Assembly: GCA_020435415.1 (NCBI GenBank)
Contig: JAGQZQ010000010.1
Location: 1-58,986 of the forward strand
Length of the DNA: 58,986 bases
Source of the DNA: Flavobacteriales bacterium
Lineage (GTDB): Bacteria; Bacteroidota; Bacteroidia; JACJYZ01
Reading direction: 5' to 3'
Shown here: positions 35,179 through 43,243 of the stretch, one piece after another
Position numbering within the stretch: the first letter of the stretch is position 1
Layout: each line of letters begins with the position of its first letter
The notes under the pieces: generated by a model
Seen by the model: the letters and a program-made list of their open reading frames with translations, nothing else
Databases searched by the model: none
Told to the model about the DNA's origin: nothing
Program-made: the position numbers and the translations under genes

Positions 35179-35871
35179 ATGAAACAATTACGGTTCTCAG
35201 GGGCATTTGCACTGATGGTATTAATTACCTTGCTCTTTCAGGCATGCAGTTCAAACAGGGATGTGATCAGCCGCGGGCCTATCCAAAAAAGGAAATACAC
35301 CAAAGGTTATCATATCGACTTTGCAGGGAAACGAAAAACCCCGAAACATTACGACGCAGGGCCTTCACCAACAACCACTACCAGGGATGATCAGGCAATT
35401 GAACAACCGGGCATCCTAAAACCCACAGAGGAGTTCACTTCTAATGCAATGCCTATTGCGGCTCCTCAAGTTAAACAAAGGATATCAGAGAAAGAATTTA
35501 AGTCAAAGTCTAACTACCCAGACGGTCAGACCGATCTCACAAGTAAAAGCACCCGCATTTCACGACCGGCCCGAAAACAACAGTTAACAGAAGACCCTCC
35601 CGACAATCGTAAACATGACAGTAAGGATACTGCCTTGTTCGGAATATTTAGCATCAGCTTTGCCACTTTGGGCATCGTTCTCTTTTTTCTTGGTGGGTTC
35701 TTTCTGTCTCTTGCATTCTTTGTAGCAGCCATACTCTCAGGTGCACTGGGCCTAAAAAGAAAAGGAAAAGGATTCGCTATTGCTGGATTTGCTTTGGGAA
35801 TTGCCGGAACAATTTACCTCGTTGTATTTTTTATTCTCATCATATTATCACTTGCCGCATTGGTCAACTGA
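35179..35871 (+). CDS. Lipoprotein with C-terminal membrane helices (DUF4190-like)
   Basis: 230 residues of unusual layout. The N-terminus MKQLRFSGAFALMVLITLLFQAC is a lipoprotein signal (Cys about 23). A polar Lys/Thr/Pro-rich stretch (about 24-150) follows, and the C-terminal 80 residues contain two or three hydrophobic helices, LFGIFSISFATLGIVLFFLG, FFLSLAFFVAAILSGALGL and FAIAGFALGIAGTIYLVVFF, separated by LKRKGKG, resembling DUF4190. A lipid anchor together with membrane helices would place both ends in the inner membrane. Function unknown. It stands alone after glmS and ends at a terminator. Confidence 0.72.
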   Translation: MKQLRFSGAFALMVLITLLFQACSSNRDVISRGPIQKRKYTKGYHIDFAGKRKTPKHYDAGPSPTTTTRDDQAIEQPGILKPTEEFTSNAMPIAAPQVKQRISEKEFKSKSNYPDGQTDLTSKSTRISRPARKQQLTEDPPDNRKHDSKDTALFGIFSISFATLGIVLFFLGGFFLSLAFFVAAILSGALGLKRKGKGFAIAGFALGIAGTIYLVVFFILIILSLAALVN

Positions 35872-35927
35872 CGGAACAAATTCTCAAACCGCTTACAAGA
35901 GGATTTCCCAAAATGATTCAACCAATA

Positions 35928-35957
35928 AAAAGCCGGATATGTGTATCCGGCTTTTTT
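35928..35957 (+). terminator. Terminator after the lipoprotein gene
   Basis: AAAAGCCGGATA (35928-35939) pairs with TATCCGGCTTTT (35944-35955), loop TGTG, then more T residues. The A-run on the 5-prime side means it could also work for the convergent minus-strand gene. Confidence 0.88.
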
Positions 35958-36003
35958 GTGAAACATGATTCTGACCATGGTATAGAGAACAATGATTCTT
36001 TGG

Positions 36004-36396
36004 CTACTTACTTTTCTTGTAAAAAATATACTGGGTTTCATCACGATCTCCTACTTTAACCGGCAATGCTGACTGTAGCGTCCATCCCTGGTTAGCAAGA
36101 TAGTTCAGGATATCCACATCTTCCGTGATCACCGTTACCTTTCCACCCGGTAGCAAAAGCTTAACCGTTCCATTTTCACCATTCTCAAGTACACCCTTCA
36201 TACTATTTGGGAAATGTTCACCAAAGCCTACGAAAAGTTTACATACCACATTATCACCTTTAATCCTGTACTCCGCTTTCACCAAAAGGTATTCCTTCTT
36301 CATCTGTTCACCGGCTGGTATCTGTCCATAGCTATGGACAGCAAACAAAAGAACCATGAAAGGCAAAAGCCTTCGGATCATTGAATATTTAGACAT
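36004..36396 (-). CDS. Small secreted protein, function unknown
   Basis: 130 residues with a signal peptide (MSKYSMIRRLLPFMVLLFAVHSYG, cleavage near 24-25, before QIPAGEQ). The mature part is a small mixed beta protein with YLLVKAEYRIKGDNVVCKLF and a C-terminal WTLQSALPVKVG; no catalytic motif is visible. Not recognised. It lies downstream of the barrel gene 36468 on the same strand but is separated from it by a terminator at 36418-36448, so it needs its own promoter or read-through. Confidence 0.7.
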   Translation of the reverse strand: MSKYSMIRRLLPFMVLLFAVHSYGQIPAGEQMKKEYLLVKAEYRIKGDNVVCKLFVGFGEHFPNSMKGVLENGENGTVKLLLPGGKVTVITEDVDILNYLANQGWTLQSALPVKVGDRDETQYIFYKKSK

Positions 36397-36417
36397 GCGT
36401 GCTCATTTGAGTTCCCC

Positions 36418-36448
36418 AAAAATAAAAAAGGGACCTGAAAGGTCCCTT
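36418..36448 (-). terminator. Terminator of the outer-membrane barrel gene
   Basis: AGGGACCT (36429-36436) pairs with AGGTCCCT (36440-36447) around GAA. On the minus strand it is followed by TTTTTTATTTTT, giving a clear intrinsic terminator 20 bases after the gene stop. Confidence 0.82.
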
Positions 36449-36467
36449 AATAAAGTTTCTGATGATA

Positions 36468-37085
36468 CTAGAATTTGATATCCAGACCAACCTGAAATAC
36501 AGCCTTGGCAAGACCTGTCTCAGCATATAAACCGAAATTATCACTGAAAAAATACCTTGCACCCAACGTGGTCTCAAATCCGAACGGGATATATGACTTA
36601 AGGCTGGCAGAATTATCATAGTCCGGGTCATTATCATCATACGTGGTGTTACCTGTGCGATAGCCTAATCCAAAGCCCCAGTAAGGATCAAACTTGTCAT
36701 TGTCTCCAAAGTGAAGGTTCATTCGTGCCAATGCGCTGATATTACTCCACTTGATGGTTTCTTTGTAAAACTCTCCATTGGAGGTGATATGATCCTTATC
36801 CGTATATGAAACTTCAGCCCCAATATAAGCTACATTCAGTCCAATACCGATTTTATCATTAACCGCATATTCATATTTAAAGAATAACGGACCGGTTCCT
36901 TTGAATTTAAACTCATCATAAGTTGTTTCATAGGTTTTGAAAATAGCTTGAACAAAATTACCGAATCCATAACCAATTTGGATATTACTATTGCCTGTTT
37001 CAAAAGCTTGTCCAAATGAAAGCGACATGATACACATCATTCCACTGCTGGCAATTACGCGACGAAGGTTCTTTTTTGAGATCAT
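36468..37085 (-). CDS. Outer-membrane beta-barrel protein
   Basis: 205 residues from ATG 37085 (MISKKNLRRVIASSGMMCIM, signal peptide to about residue 25). The mature part alternates aromatic and small residues as in eight-stranded barrels: GSTGPLFFKYEYAVND-like (GTGPLFFKYEYAVND), IGIGLNVAYIGAEVSY, ALARMNLHFGDND, DPYWGFGLGYRTG, and a C-terminal LYAETGLAKAVFQVGLDIKF ending in Phe, the barrel assembly signal. An in-frame ATG at 37166 lies upstream of the likely -7 box and is rejected. Function unknown; similar proteins are called outer membrane beta-barrel family. Confidence 0.8.
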   Translation of the reverse strand: MISKKNLRRVIASSGMMCIMSLSFGQAFETGNSNIQIGYGFGNFVQAIFKTYETTYDEFKFKGTGPLFFKYEYAVNDKIGIGLNVAYIGAEVSYTDKDHITSNGEFYKETIKWSNISALARMNLHFGDNDKFDPYWGFGLGYRTGNTTYDDNDPDYDNSASLKSYIPFGFETTLGARYFFSDNFGLYAETGLAKAVFQVGLDIKF

Positions 37086-37136
37086 CTTATTTGAATTTGG
37101 TGTAACTAAATTAGTCTGAATCCTTAATTTCTGATA

Positions 37137-37144
37137 CAAACATA
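37137..37144 (-). promoter_or_regulatory. TAnnTTTG -7 box before the barrel gene
   Basis: TATGTTTG on the minus strand, an exact consensus match about 52 bases upstream of the ATG at 37085. No -33 TTG is visible. It supports 37085 over 37166 as the start. Confidence 0.4.
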
Positions 37145-37243
37145 CTTTAATATCAGGCATATGCATTCACGTACATGCGAAATAACATAATGATAGTGCA
37201 TCAAACGATAAGTATGGATAAAAGGTTATGGATTTCAACCAAC

Positions 37244-37277
37244 AAAAAAAGCCGGATAATATTACCCGGCTTTTTTT
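37244..37277 (-). terminator. Terminator after superoxide dismutase gene
   Basis: AAAAAAAGCCGG (37244-37255, with seven A) pairs with CCGGCTTTTTTT (37266-37277). The minus-strand reading ends in a T-run, about 20 bases after the sod stop. The stem is symmetrical and could stop transcription in both directions. Confidence 0.85.
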
Positions 37278-37295
37278 ATTCAATCATTTCAATGT

Positions 37296-37922
37296 CTACT
37301 TTGCGGCGGCCAACGTCTGATCCACGGTTTGCAGGCGTTTGTTAACCTCGTCCCAGTTGATCACATTCCAGAATGCCTGGATGTAATCCGGACGACGGTT
37401 CTGATAATTCAGGTAGTATGCATGCTCCCATACATCAATTCCAAGGATAGGAGCACCTTTCACTTCGGCAATGTCCATAAGTGGATTATCCTGATTTGCG
37501 GTAGAACAAACTTCGAGCTTGCCGCCGGAAACCACCAGCCAGGCCCAGCCCGAACCGAAACGGGTTGCAGCGGCATTGGAAAATTTCTCTTTGAAATTGT
37601 CAAAAGAACCGAATGCATTATTGATGGCTGAACCGATTTCTCCGTCCGGATTACCGCCACCCTTCGGCGACATCACCTCCCAGAAAAGGCAGTGATTGTA
37701 GAATCCGCCACCGTTGTTGCGGATCGCAGGAGAATGCTTGGAAACGCCCGCCAGAATCTCTTCGATACTGCTGTTTTCCAATGGTGTTCCCTGAATAGCC
37801 GCATTCAGATTGGTGGTATAACCGTTGTGATGTTTGCCATGGTGAATTTCCATGGTACGGGCGTCAATATGAGGCTCTAATGCATCAAATGCATAAGGCA
37901 ATGAAGGTAGTGTAAAAGCCAT
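37296..37922 (-). CDS. Superoxide dismutase (Fe/Mn)
   Basis: Converts superoxide to peroxide and oxygen. It has 208 residues, the usual size. The four metal ligands are H27 (MEIHHGKHH), H77 (FYNHCLFW), D163 and H167 ([10 protein letters not shown]). GSGWAWLVV and the C-terminal [11 protein letters not shown] are typical. The metal, Fe or Mn, cannot be assigned safely, so no sodA/sodB symbol is given. It has no signal peptide, so it is cytoplasmic. Single-gene unit with its own terminator. Confidence 0.95.
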   Translation of the reverse strand: MAFTLPSLPYAFDALEPHIDARTMEIHHGKHHNGYTTNLNAAIQGTPLENSSIEEILAGVSKHSPAIRNNGGGFYNHCLFWEVMSPKGGGNPDGEIGSAINNAFGSFDNFKEKFSNAAATRFGSGWAWLVVSGGKLEVCSTANQDNPLMDIAEVKGAPILGIDVWEHAYYLNYQNRRPDYIQAFWNVINWDEVNKRLQTVDQTLAAAK

Positions 37923-38093
37923 AACTTAAAATTTATGATTGTATAGTTCAAACATGTTCTGCCAACGAACTTACACATTTCCCTTATCATTTGCACGGAT
38001 AATGTCCGTCATCTTGTCATCATCCAGGACATTTCTTTACCCGGAAATAGCTTAACGTAAGGCCTATAACTACCTGAAAAAAAGTCCGAAAAT

Positions 38094-38123
38094 TTTGACA
38101 CAAGCCAAATTTGGTTACATTTG
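38094..38123 (+). promoter_or_regulatory. Promoter of the acidic lipoprotein gene
   Basis: TTTG (38094-38097), an 18-base spacer and TACATTTG (38116-38123) match the Bacteroidota consensus. The leader to ATG 38173 would be about 43 bases. Confidence 0.52.
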
Positions 38124-38172
38124 TGGTGGATTGACCTTAAAAGTTGTTATTCATTCTAAAACAGGTGTTACC

Positions 38173-38472
38173 ATGAAAAAGGTTTATTTACTACTAATGT
38201 CTGCCGCTATGTTCGGCTTCATGGCTTGCGGTGATGGCGGTCATAAAGAAGAAGGTGCTGAAGAAAACGGTACTGAAGAGCACGGTGGTGAAGCCATGAA
38301 CAATGGCGATGCTACTGAAGCTCAGGACGCTACAATGCAAGAAGCTGGTGAGATGGTGGAACAAGAAACCGCTCCTGCTGCTGATGCAGCCGGTGAAGGT
38401 GAAGCTGCTCCCCAGAACGAAGGAGAAAGCATGGAAGGCGGCGAGTCTATGGAAGAAGGCCAGGAAGGCTAA
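38173..38472 (+). CDS. Small acidic lipoprotein of low complexity
   Basis: 99 residues. MKKVYLLLMSAAMFGFMAC is a lipoprotein signal (Cys about 19). The rest is almost entirely Glu, Gly, Ala, Met, Asn and Gln with essentially no aromatic residues and one Lys soon after the signal; it is probably disordered. It has its own promoter and terminator, which argues that it is a real gene. An in-frame upstream start at 38095 would place the start within the promoter. Function unknown. Confidence 0.75.
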   Translation: MKKVYLLLMSAAMFGFMACGDGGHKEEGAEENGTEEHGGEAMNNGDATEAQDATMQEAGEMVEQETAPAADAAGEGEAAPQNEGESMEGGESMEEGQEG

Positions 38473-38488
38473 TTCCCAACAATGCTAG

Positions 38489-38525
38489 AAAAGGGGCTAT
38501 CCGATCAGATGGCCCTTTTTTTTTT
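38489..38525 (+). terminator. Terminator of the acidic lipoprotein gene
   Basis: AAAAGGG (38489-38495) pairs with CCCTTTT (38513-38519), with more pairing (CTATC with GATGG) inside, followed by a run of ten T from 38516. It lies 16 bases after the stop. Confidence 0.85.
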
Positions 38526-38635
38526 CTCATAACTGAGCGATCACCCCTTCAATTTTTCTGTTCTTTTATGAACGGATTTGACCAAGCAACTACATTGGTT
38601 ACTTTTATCGCCTAATTCATAATCCGGCACTGTGC

Positions 38636-39754
38636 ATGGCTATTGAGATCAAACCGGTTACTTCTGCAAAGGACATACGTACATTTTCAGAGTTCCCTTA
38701 CCAGTTATACAAGGACAACGCCTTTTGGGTACCCCCGATCAAGGCAGATGAACGCAAAGCCCTGGATCCGAAACGCAATCCGGCATTCGCATTCTGTGAT
38801 GCCAAATTCTTCATAGCCCTTCGTAACGGTGAATGTGTGGGAAGGGCCGGCGCCATCATCAATCGCCTGTACAATGAAAAAACCGGGAAGAAGTATGGTA
38901 GAATCAACCGTATTGAATTTATTGACGACAAGGAGGTAAGCACCGCATTGGTCCGGGCCTGCGAAGACTATTTCCGCAGCGAAGGCATGGAACTCATCCA
39001 TGGCCCCCTGGGATTTACCAATCTGGATACCCAGGGATTGCTGATTGAAGGATTTGATCACCTGCCTTCCATCGCATCGGTGTACCATCTTCCCTACTAT
39101 CAGGAGCATTTCGAACAGCTTGGTTTTGAAAAGGAAAATGACTGGGTTGAGTTTCGCCTCACTCTTAGCGAAGTTGCTGTTAAGAAGGGCATACGCGGCG
39201 GGGAAATCGTGAAAAAAAGATATGGGTTCGAGTTGGTGAACTTCAAGTCGAAAAAGGAACTCACCGCCTACGGCAAGCAAATCTTCAGCGTATTCAACGA
39301 TGCATTCCAGTTCCTGCCATACGTGACACCGCTCAATGACGATATGATCGCATTGTATACTCAGAAATATTTCGGCGTTCTGAATCCGAGGTATATCAAG
39401 ATCGTGAAGAAGGATGATGAGGTTGTGGGATTCTTTGTGGGACTTCCCTCACTATCCAGGGCCATGCAAAAGGCAAAAGGCAAGCTGTTCCCATTTGGAT
39501 TTCTGCACGTACTCAAGGCACTGAAAAAACCCGATGTGATCGATATGTTGCTCACCGGTGTCAAGCAGGAACACCAATCATCGGGAGTGGCGGTGATCCT
39601 GATCAGTGAATTGCAGAACGAAATGCTCAAGGCAGGCATCAACACCATGGAAACCACAGGAATATTCGATACAAACCAGAACGTGATCTCAAACTGGAAG
39701 AACTACGATCACATACAACATAAGAGCAGGCGCTGCTATGTAAAGCAGATCTGA
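38636..39754 (+). CDS. GNAT-like acyltransferase family protein, substrate unknown
   Basis: 372-residue soluble protein conserved in style with Bacteroidota proteins sometimes labelled N-acetyltransferase. The fold is suggested by two GNAT-like parts: the first around FFIALRNGECVGRAGAIINR and RACEDYFRSEGMELIHGPLGF, the second around YIKIVKKDDEVVGFFVGLPSLS and GVAVILISELQNEMLKAG. The tandem resembles FemX-type or lysine-type double GNAT folds. The substrate is not known. It has no signal peptide. The gene stands alone and ends at a 13-bp-stem terminator shared with the convergent M16 gene. Confidence 0.7.
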   Translation: MAIEIKPVTSAKDIRTFSEFPYQLYKDNAFWVPPIKADERKALDPKRNPAFAFCDAKFFIALRNGECVGRAGAIINRLYNEKTGKKYGRINRIEFIDDKEVSTALVRACEDYFRSEGMELIHGPLGFTNLDTQGLLIEGFDHLPSIASVYHLPYYQEHFEQLGFEKENDWVEFRLTLSEVAVKKGIRGGEIVKKRYGFELVNFKSKKELTAYGKQIFSVFNDAFQFLPYVTPLNDDMIALYTQKYFGVLNPRYIKIVKKDDEVVGFFVGLPSLSRAMQKAKGKLFPFGFLHVLKALKKPDVIDMLLTGVKQEHQSSGVAVILISELQNEMLKAGINTMETTGIFDTNQNVISNWKNYDHIQHKSRRCYVKQI

Positions 39755-39775
39755 CACCGGATATGCACCCATAAA

Positions 39776-39806
39776 AAAGGCCGGAGAGTTACCTCTCCGG
39801 CCTTTG
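39776..39806. terminator. Bidirectional terminator
   Basis: AAAGGCCGGAGAG (39776-39788) pairs perfectly with CTCTCCGGCCTTT (39793-39805), loop TTAC. The A-run on the left and T-rich sequence on the right let it serve the plus gene ending 39754 and the minus gene ending 39833. Confidence 0.9.
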
Positions 39807-39832
39807 TATTTTATGACTTTTGGATTCCTGCC

Positions 39833-42688
39833 TTATTCCATGGCAGGATTACCGTCGATATCCAGTTCTTCGATCTGGTATCCCAGTTCCTTCAAAGCCT
39901 CCATGTTGCTTTTCTTATCACCTACCACAACAATCACGAGTTTGTCATACGGAAGGTGTTTTTTGGCGAGGGCATCAATGTCACTTTTAGACATCTTTTG
40001 AAGAATCTCGTTCTGCTTGGCTACAAAATCCTTGTCCAACTTGTATTCCAGAATCCTGCGAAGGAAGGATGCCTTCTGGGAAGGGGTCTCGTATGCCCTT
40101 GCATCGCTTTGGCCAATGGACATTTTTGTGAAGTTCAGCTCCTGTTCCGTTACGCCGTTCTGGGCATAATTGGAAATCTCCATCATGAATTCCTTCACCG
40201 AAGCCGCCGTGGCATCCGCACGCACGGCTGCAGATGCAGTAAAAGGACCTACATATTTTGAACCTCCGAAGTATCCCCGGGCGCCGTAGGTATATCCTTT
40301 ATCTTCCCGCAGGTTCATGTTGATCCGGCTGTTAAACGCACCTCCGAGTGGATAGGCCATGATAAAGCTGCGATAGCGTTCTCCCAGCGCATCATAAGGC
40401 ATGGCCAGGTAACCGATCCTGATCTCTGACTGAGGAGCACCTTCTTTATCCACCAGATAGATTCTTGTTTTGTCGATAACAGGAATATCTGATTCTTTAG
40501 GCACAACCACGCCTTTCTTCTTCTGCTCTTTTAAGAAAGTCAATTGGCCAAGGGCCGTTGCTTTATCCACATCTCCAACAACCACCACCATCGCATGATC
40601 GGGAGCCACTACTTTATCGTAGAATGCTTTTACATCCGCCAGCGTCATGGATTCGAGTGACTGCTCTGTTCCGCTGGCTGGTACTGACATCACACCGGAG
40701 CGATACAGCAATTTATCATACACGTTGTTGGCAATGGTAGTGGCACTTGTTCCGCGGCTTTTTACCGCCTCCAATTGCTGTTTCTTGATCCGGTCAAAGT
40801 CTGCTTCATCAAATTTCGGACTCATCAGCATTTCCCGGGCGATGTCCATGGTCGCCTTGAGGTTCTTCTTCAGAGATAGCACATTCACTGTGAGGTATTC
40901 ATCGCTGCTACCGATGTTTACCGAGCTACCAAGCAAATCCAGCTTTCTGGTGATCTCTTCCGAAGAACTCTTGGTGGTTGCTTCGTGCAGCATGGAAGCC
41001 ATCATTTGAGATACGCCTGCTTTATCCACGCTTTCCATCCGGTGACCTGCAGGAATGGATATCTGCACGGATACCACGGGGACTTCATTGTTGGCAGCGC
41101 CGATCACCCGGATACCATTTTCAAAATTTTCTGTCCAGAAATCAGGTACCTTGATCACCGGGTTCGGACCGGCGGCCGGGCGCACCGAACGATCGAAAGT
41201 ATCTTTCCCTTTGTTGTACACCAGGTCTTTGTAATCCGCATCATGATTCGGTGCATCGCCCGAGGTAGGTCGTTTAAAATTGTCCGCAGCAGCTATCATA
41301 TCTTCCTGCCCTTCGGGGATCACACTCAGGATCACCGCCGGCTTTCCCTTGATGTACTGATTGTAAACCCTCATCACATCTTCCTTGGTCACCTTTCTGT
41401 AGCGTTCCAGATCCTTCGAAATGTAGTTCGGGTTTCCGGTGAAGGTCTGATAGGATGCCAGGGTTGAAGCTTTACCGCTAACACTGGTCAGGGAGTTGAT
41501 GGTTTGTGATTCGTAGTTTGCGATGAACTTCTTGATATCCTCATCATTCACTCCCCTGGTTTCAAATTCGAGAACCGACTCACGTGCCAGTTGTTCCATA
41601 TCCTTCAGTGAAGTACCAGGATAAGCGTAAACCATAAACGTGAATTCTCCTGCCAGCTCTGTACAGGGATGGCTTACACTCGCATAGCGGGCTTTTTGGG
41701 ATTTCACAAAGTTCTGGTAGAAGATCGAAGTCTTTCCGCCGCCAAGGATATCGGAAAGCATATCCAGTGGCGCTTCGTCCTCGTGGCGGTTCGGAACGGT
41801 AGGCATGGCCATCACCAGCAATGGGAACCTGATCTTATCCACATAAGAGATGTACCGGTTGTTATCGAGTGATATCTTGTCCTTCTTTACCGCCGGAATG
41901 GATGGTCCGGAAGGAATAGGCCCGAAATATTTCTGTACCATGGCCAATACGTCCTTGCTGTTAAAGTCGCCTGCAACGGTAAGGGTGGCATTGTTAGGTC
42001 CGTACCAGCGAAGGAAGAATTTTTTAAGATCATCCAGATTCGCCCTGTTCAGGTCTTCGATGTAACCGATGGTTGTCCATGAATATCCGTGACCATAGGG
42101 ATACATGGCCTCACCCATTTTTTCGGAAACGAGACCATACGGACGGTTATCATAATTCTGTCCGCGTTCGTTTTTAACGGTCTCTCTTTGGATTTCAAAC
42201 TTTTCTTTGGTGACCGCATCCAGGAAATACCCCATCCTGTCGGCCTCAAGCCACAGCATGGTTTCCAGCTGATTGCTCGGGACGGTCTCGAAGTAATTGG
42301 TACGGTCCTGGTTGGTGGTACCGTTCATGGTTCCACCTGACTCGGTCACGATCTTAAAATGCTCATCATCCGCCACGTTGTCGGACCCCTGGAACATCAT
42401 ATGTTCGAAAAAGTGAGCGAAGCCGGATTTACCGACATCTTCCCTGGACGAACCCACATGGTAGGTCACATCCACATGCACCACCGGATCAGAATGATCT
42501 TCGTGGATCAGCAGGGTAAGTCCGTTACTCAATTGATATTTTTCATAGGGAATGATGATTTCGCTTCCCTTTTTCTCAACTTTCTCTATGAGCCTGGGCC
42601 CTGCCTGCTGGCCATTCACAGCAGTTACGGACAGCAAGGCAGCAAGGGCGATGGATGCCTGCAGGGATTTTTTCAGAATAGTGTTCAT
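39833..42688 (-). CDS. M16 family zinc metallopeptidase (two-domain)
   Basis: 951-residue exported protease from ATG 42688 (signal peptide to about 27, ending VNGQQ). The first M16 module has HFFEH (H92, E95, H96) and a downstream Glu at about 174 (ETVKNERGQ), the inverzincin zinc site. The second module (about 520-940) has the M16 fold, with GHRMESVDKAGVSQMMASML and RGYFGGSKYVGPFTASAAV, but lacks the HxxEH, as in paired pitrilysin-type proteins. The substrate would be oligopeptides in the periplasm or outside. It stands between a terminator and the divergent bacilliredoxin gene. Confidence 0.92.
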   Translation of the reverse strand: MNTILKKSLQASIALAALLSVTAVNGQQAGPRLIEKVEKKGSEIIIPYEKYQLSNGLTLLIHEDHSDPVVHVDVTYHVGSSREDVGKSGFAHFFEHMMFQGSDNVADDEHFKIVTESGGTMNGTTNQDRTNYFETVPSNQLETMLWLEADRMGYFLDAVTKEKFEIQRETVKNERGQNYDNRPYGLVSEKMGEAMYPYGHGYSWTTIGYIEDLNRANLDDLKKFFLRWYGPNNATLTVAGDFNSKDVLAMVQKYFGPIPSGPSIPAVKKDKISLDNNRYISYVDKIRFPLLVMAMPTVPNRHEDEAPLDMLSDILGGGKTSIFYQNFVKSQKARYASVSHPCTELAGEFTFMVYAYPGTSLKDMEQLARESVLEFETRGVNDEDIKKFIANYESQTINSLTSVSGKASTLASYQTFTGNPNYISKDLERYRKVTKEDVMRVYNQYIKGKPAVILSVIPEGQEDMIAAADNFKRPTSGDAPNHDADYKDLVYNKGKDTFDRSVRPAAGPNPVIKVPDFWTENFENGIRVIGAANNEVPVVSVQISIPAGHRMESVDKAGVSQMMASMLHEATTKSSSEEITRKLDLLGSSVNIGSSDEYLTVNVLSLKKNLKATMDIAREMLMSPKFDEADFDRIKKQQLEAVKSRGTSATTIANNVYDKLLYRSGVMSVPASGTEQSLESMTLADVKAFYDKVVAPDHAMVVVVGDVDKATALGQLTFLKEQKKKGVVVPKESDIPVIDKTRIYLVDKEGAPQSEIRIGYLAMPYDALGERYRSFIMAYPLGGAFNSRINMNLREDKGYTYGARGYFGGSKYVGPFTASAAVRADATAASVKEFMMEISNYAQNGVTEQELNFTKMSIGQSDARAYETPSQKASFLRRILEYKLDKDFVAKQNEILQKMSKSDIDALAKKHLPYDKLVIVVVGDKKSNMEALKELGYQIEELDIDGNPAME

Positions 42689-42789
42689 AATCAAAGATTA
42701 CTTTGGTTTAAGATAACTGGTATTATGGTCGATCAACGTGGAGAGGGCGGTAAATATATGATTCCGCCCCCTAACAGACAAGATTTTAT

Positions 42790-42797
42790 TAATTTTG
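42790..42797 (+). promoter_or_regulatory. TAnnTTTG -7 box of the bacilliredoxin gene
   Basis: TAATTTTG matches the -7 consensus, 26 bases before the ATG at 42824. No TTG is found at -33. Confidence 0.4.
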
Positions 42798-42823
42798 CTG
42801 CAAACCTATTAAAAGAAAATCGC

Positions 42824-43243
42824 ATGTACCCAGAAGAATTGGTAGCGCCTATGCGCCAGGACCTGACAGAAGTAGGATTTGTTGAACTCAGGACAGCGAA
42901 TGAAGTGGATGAAGTATTGTCGAACACAGCGGGGACGGTATTGGTTGTGGTGAATTCCGTTTGCGGTTGCGCAGCCGGCATGGCCCGCCCCGGTGTAAAG
43001 ATGGCACTAACCGGAGGCATCAAACCGGACAAGCTGACCACAGTTTTTGCCGGTCAGGATCAGGAAGCCACCGCCAAGGCACGCAGCTACATGATGCCAT
43101 ATCCTCCGTCTTCGCCTTCCGTGGCCTTGTTCAAGGACGGCAAATTGGTGCACTTCATTGAACGGCACCATATTGAAGGCAGGACGGCTGAAATGATCGC
43201 CGAAAATCTAAGCGGAGCATTCCAGGAATTTTGTAAGGCTTAG
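42824..43243 (+). CDS. BrxA/BrxB family bacilliredoxin
   Basis: 139-residue thioredoxin-fold protein that removes bacillithiol or a similar low-molecular thiol from oxidised proteins. The start MYPEELVAPMRQDL is typical, and the active motif is CGC at 47-49 in VVVNSVCGCAAGMARPG. The PPSSPSVALF segment and C-terminal helix fit the family. Starting further upstream would place it in the M16 gene region. Its TAG overlaps the stop of the convergent barrel gene: the two reading ends share bases 43240-43243. Confidence 0.9.
   Translation: MYPEELVAPMRQDLTEVGFVELRTANEVDEVLSNTAGTVLVVVNSVCGCAAGMARPGVKMALTGGIKPDKLTTVFAGQDQEATAKARSYMMPYPPSSPSVALFKDGKLVHFIERHHIEGRTAEMIAENLSGAFQEFCKA

Noticed and set aside
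36417-36424. TATTTTTG -7-like box on the minus strand for the small secreted protein
   Set aside because: It is made of the T-run of the preceding terminator and has no -33 element, so it is most likely chance.
37086-37166. Start of the outer-membrane barrel at 37166
   Set aside because: It would place the -7 box TATGTTTG inside the gene and bury the signal peptide; ATG 37085 fits better.
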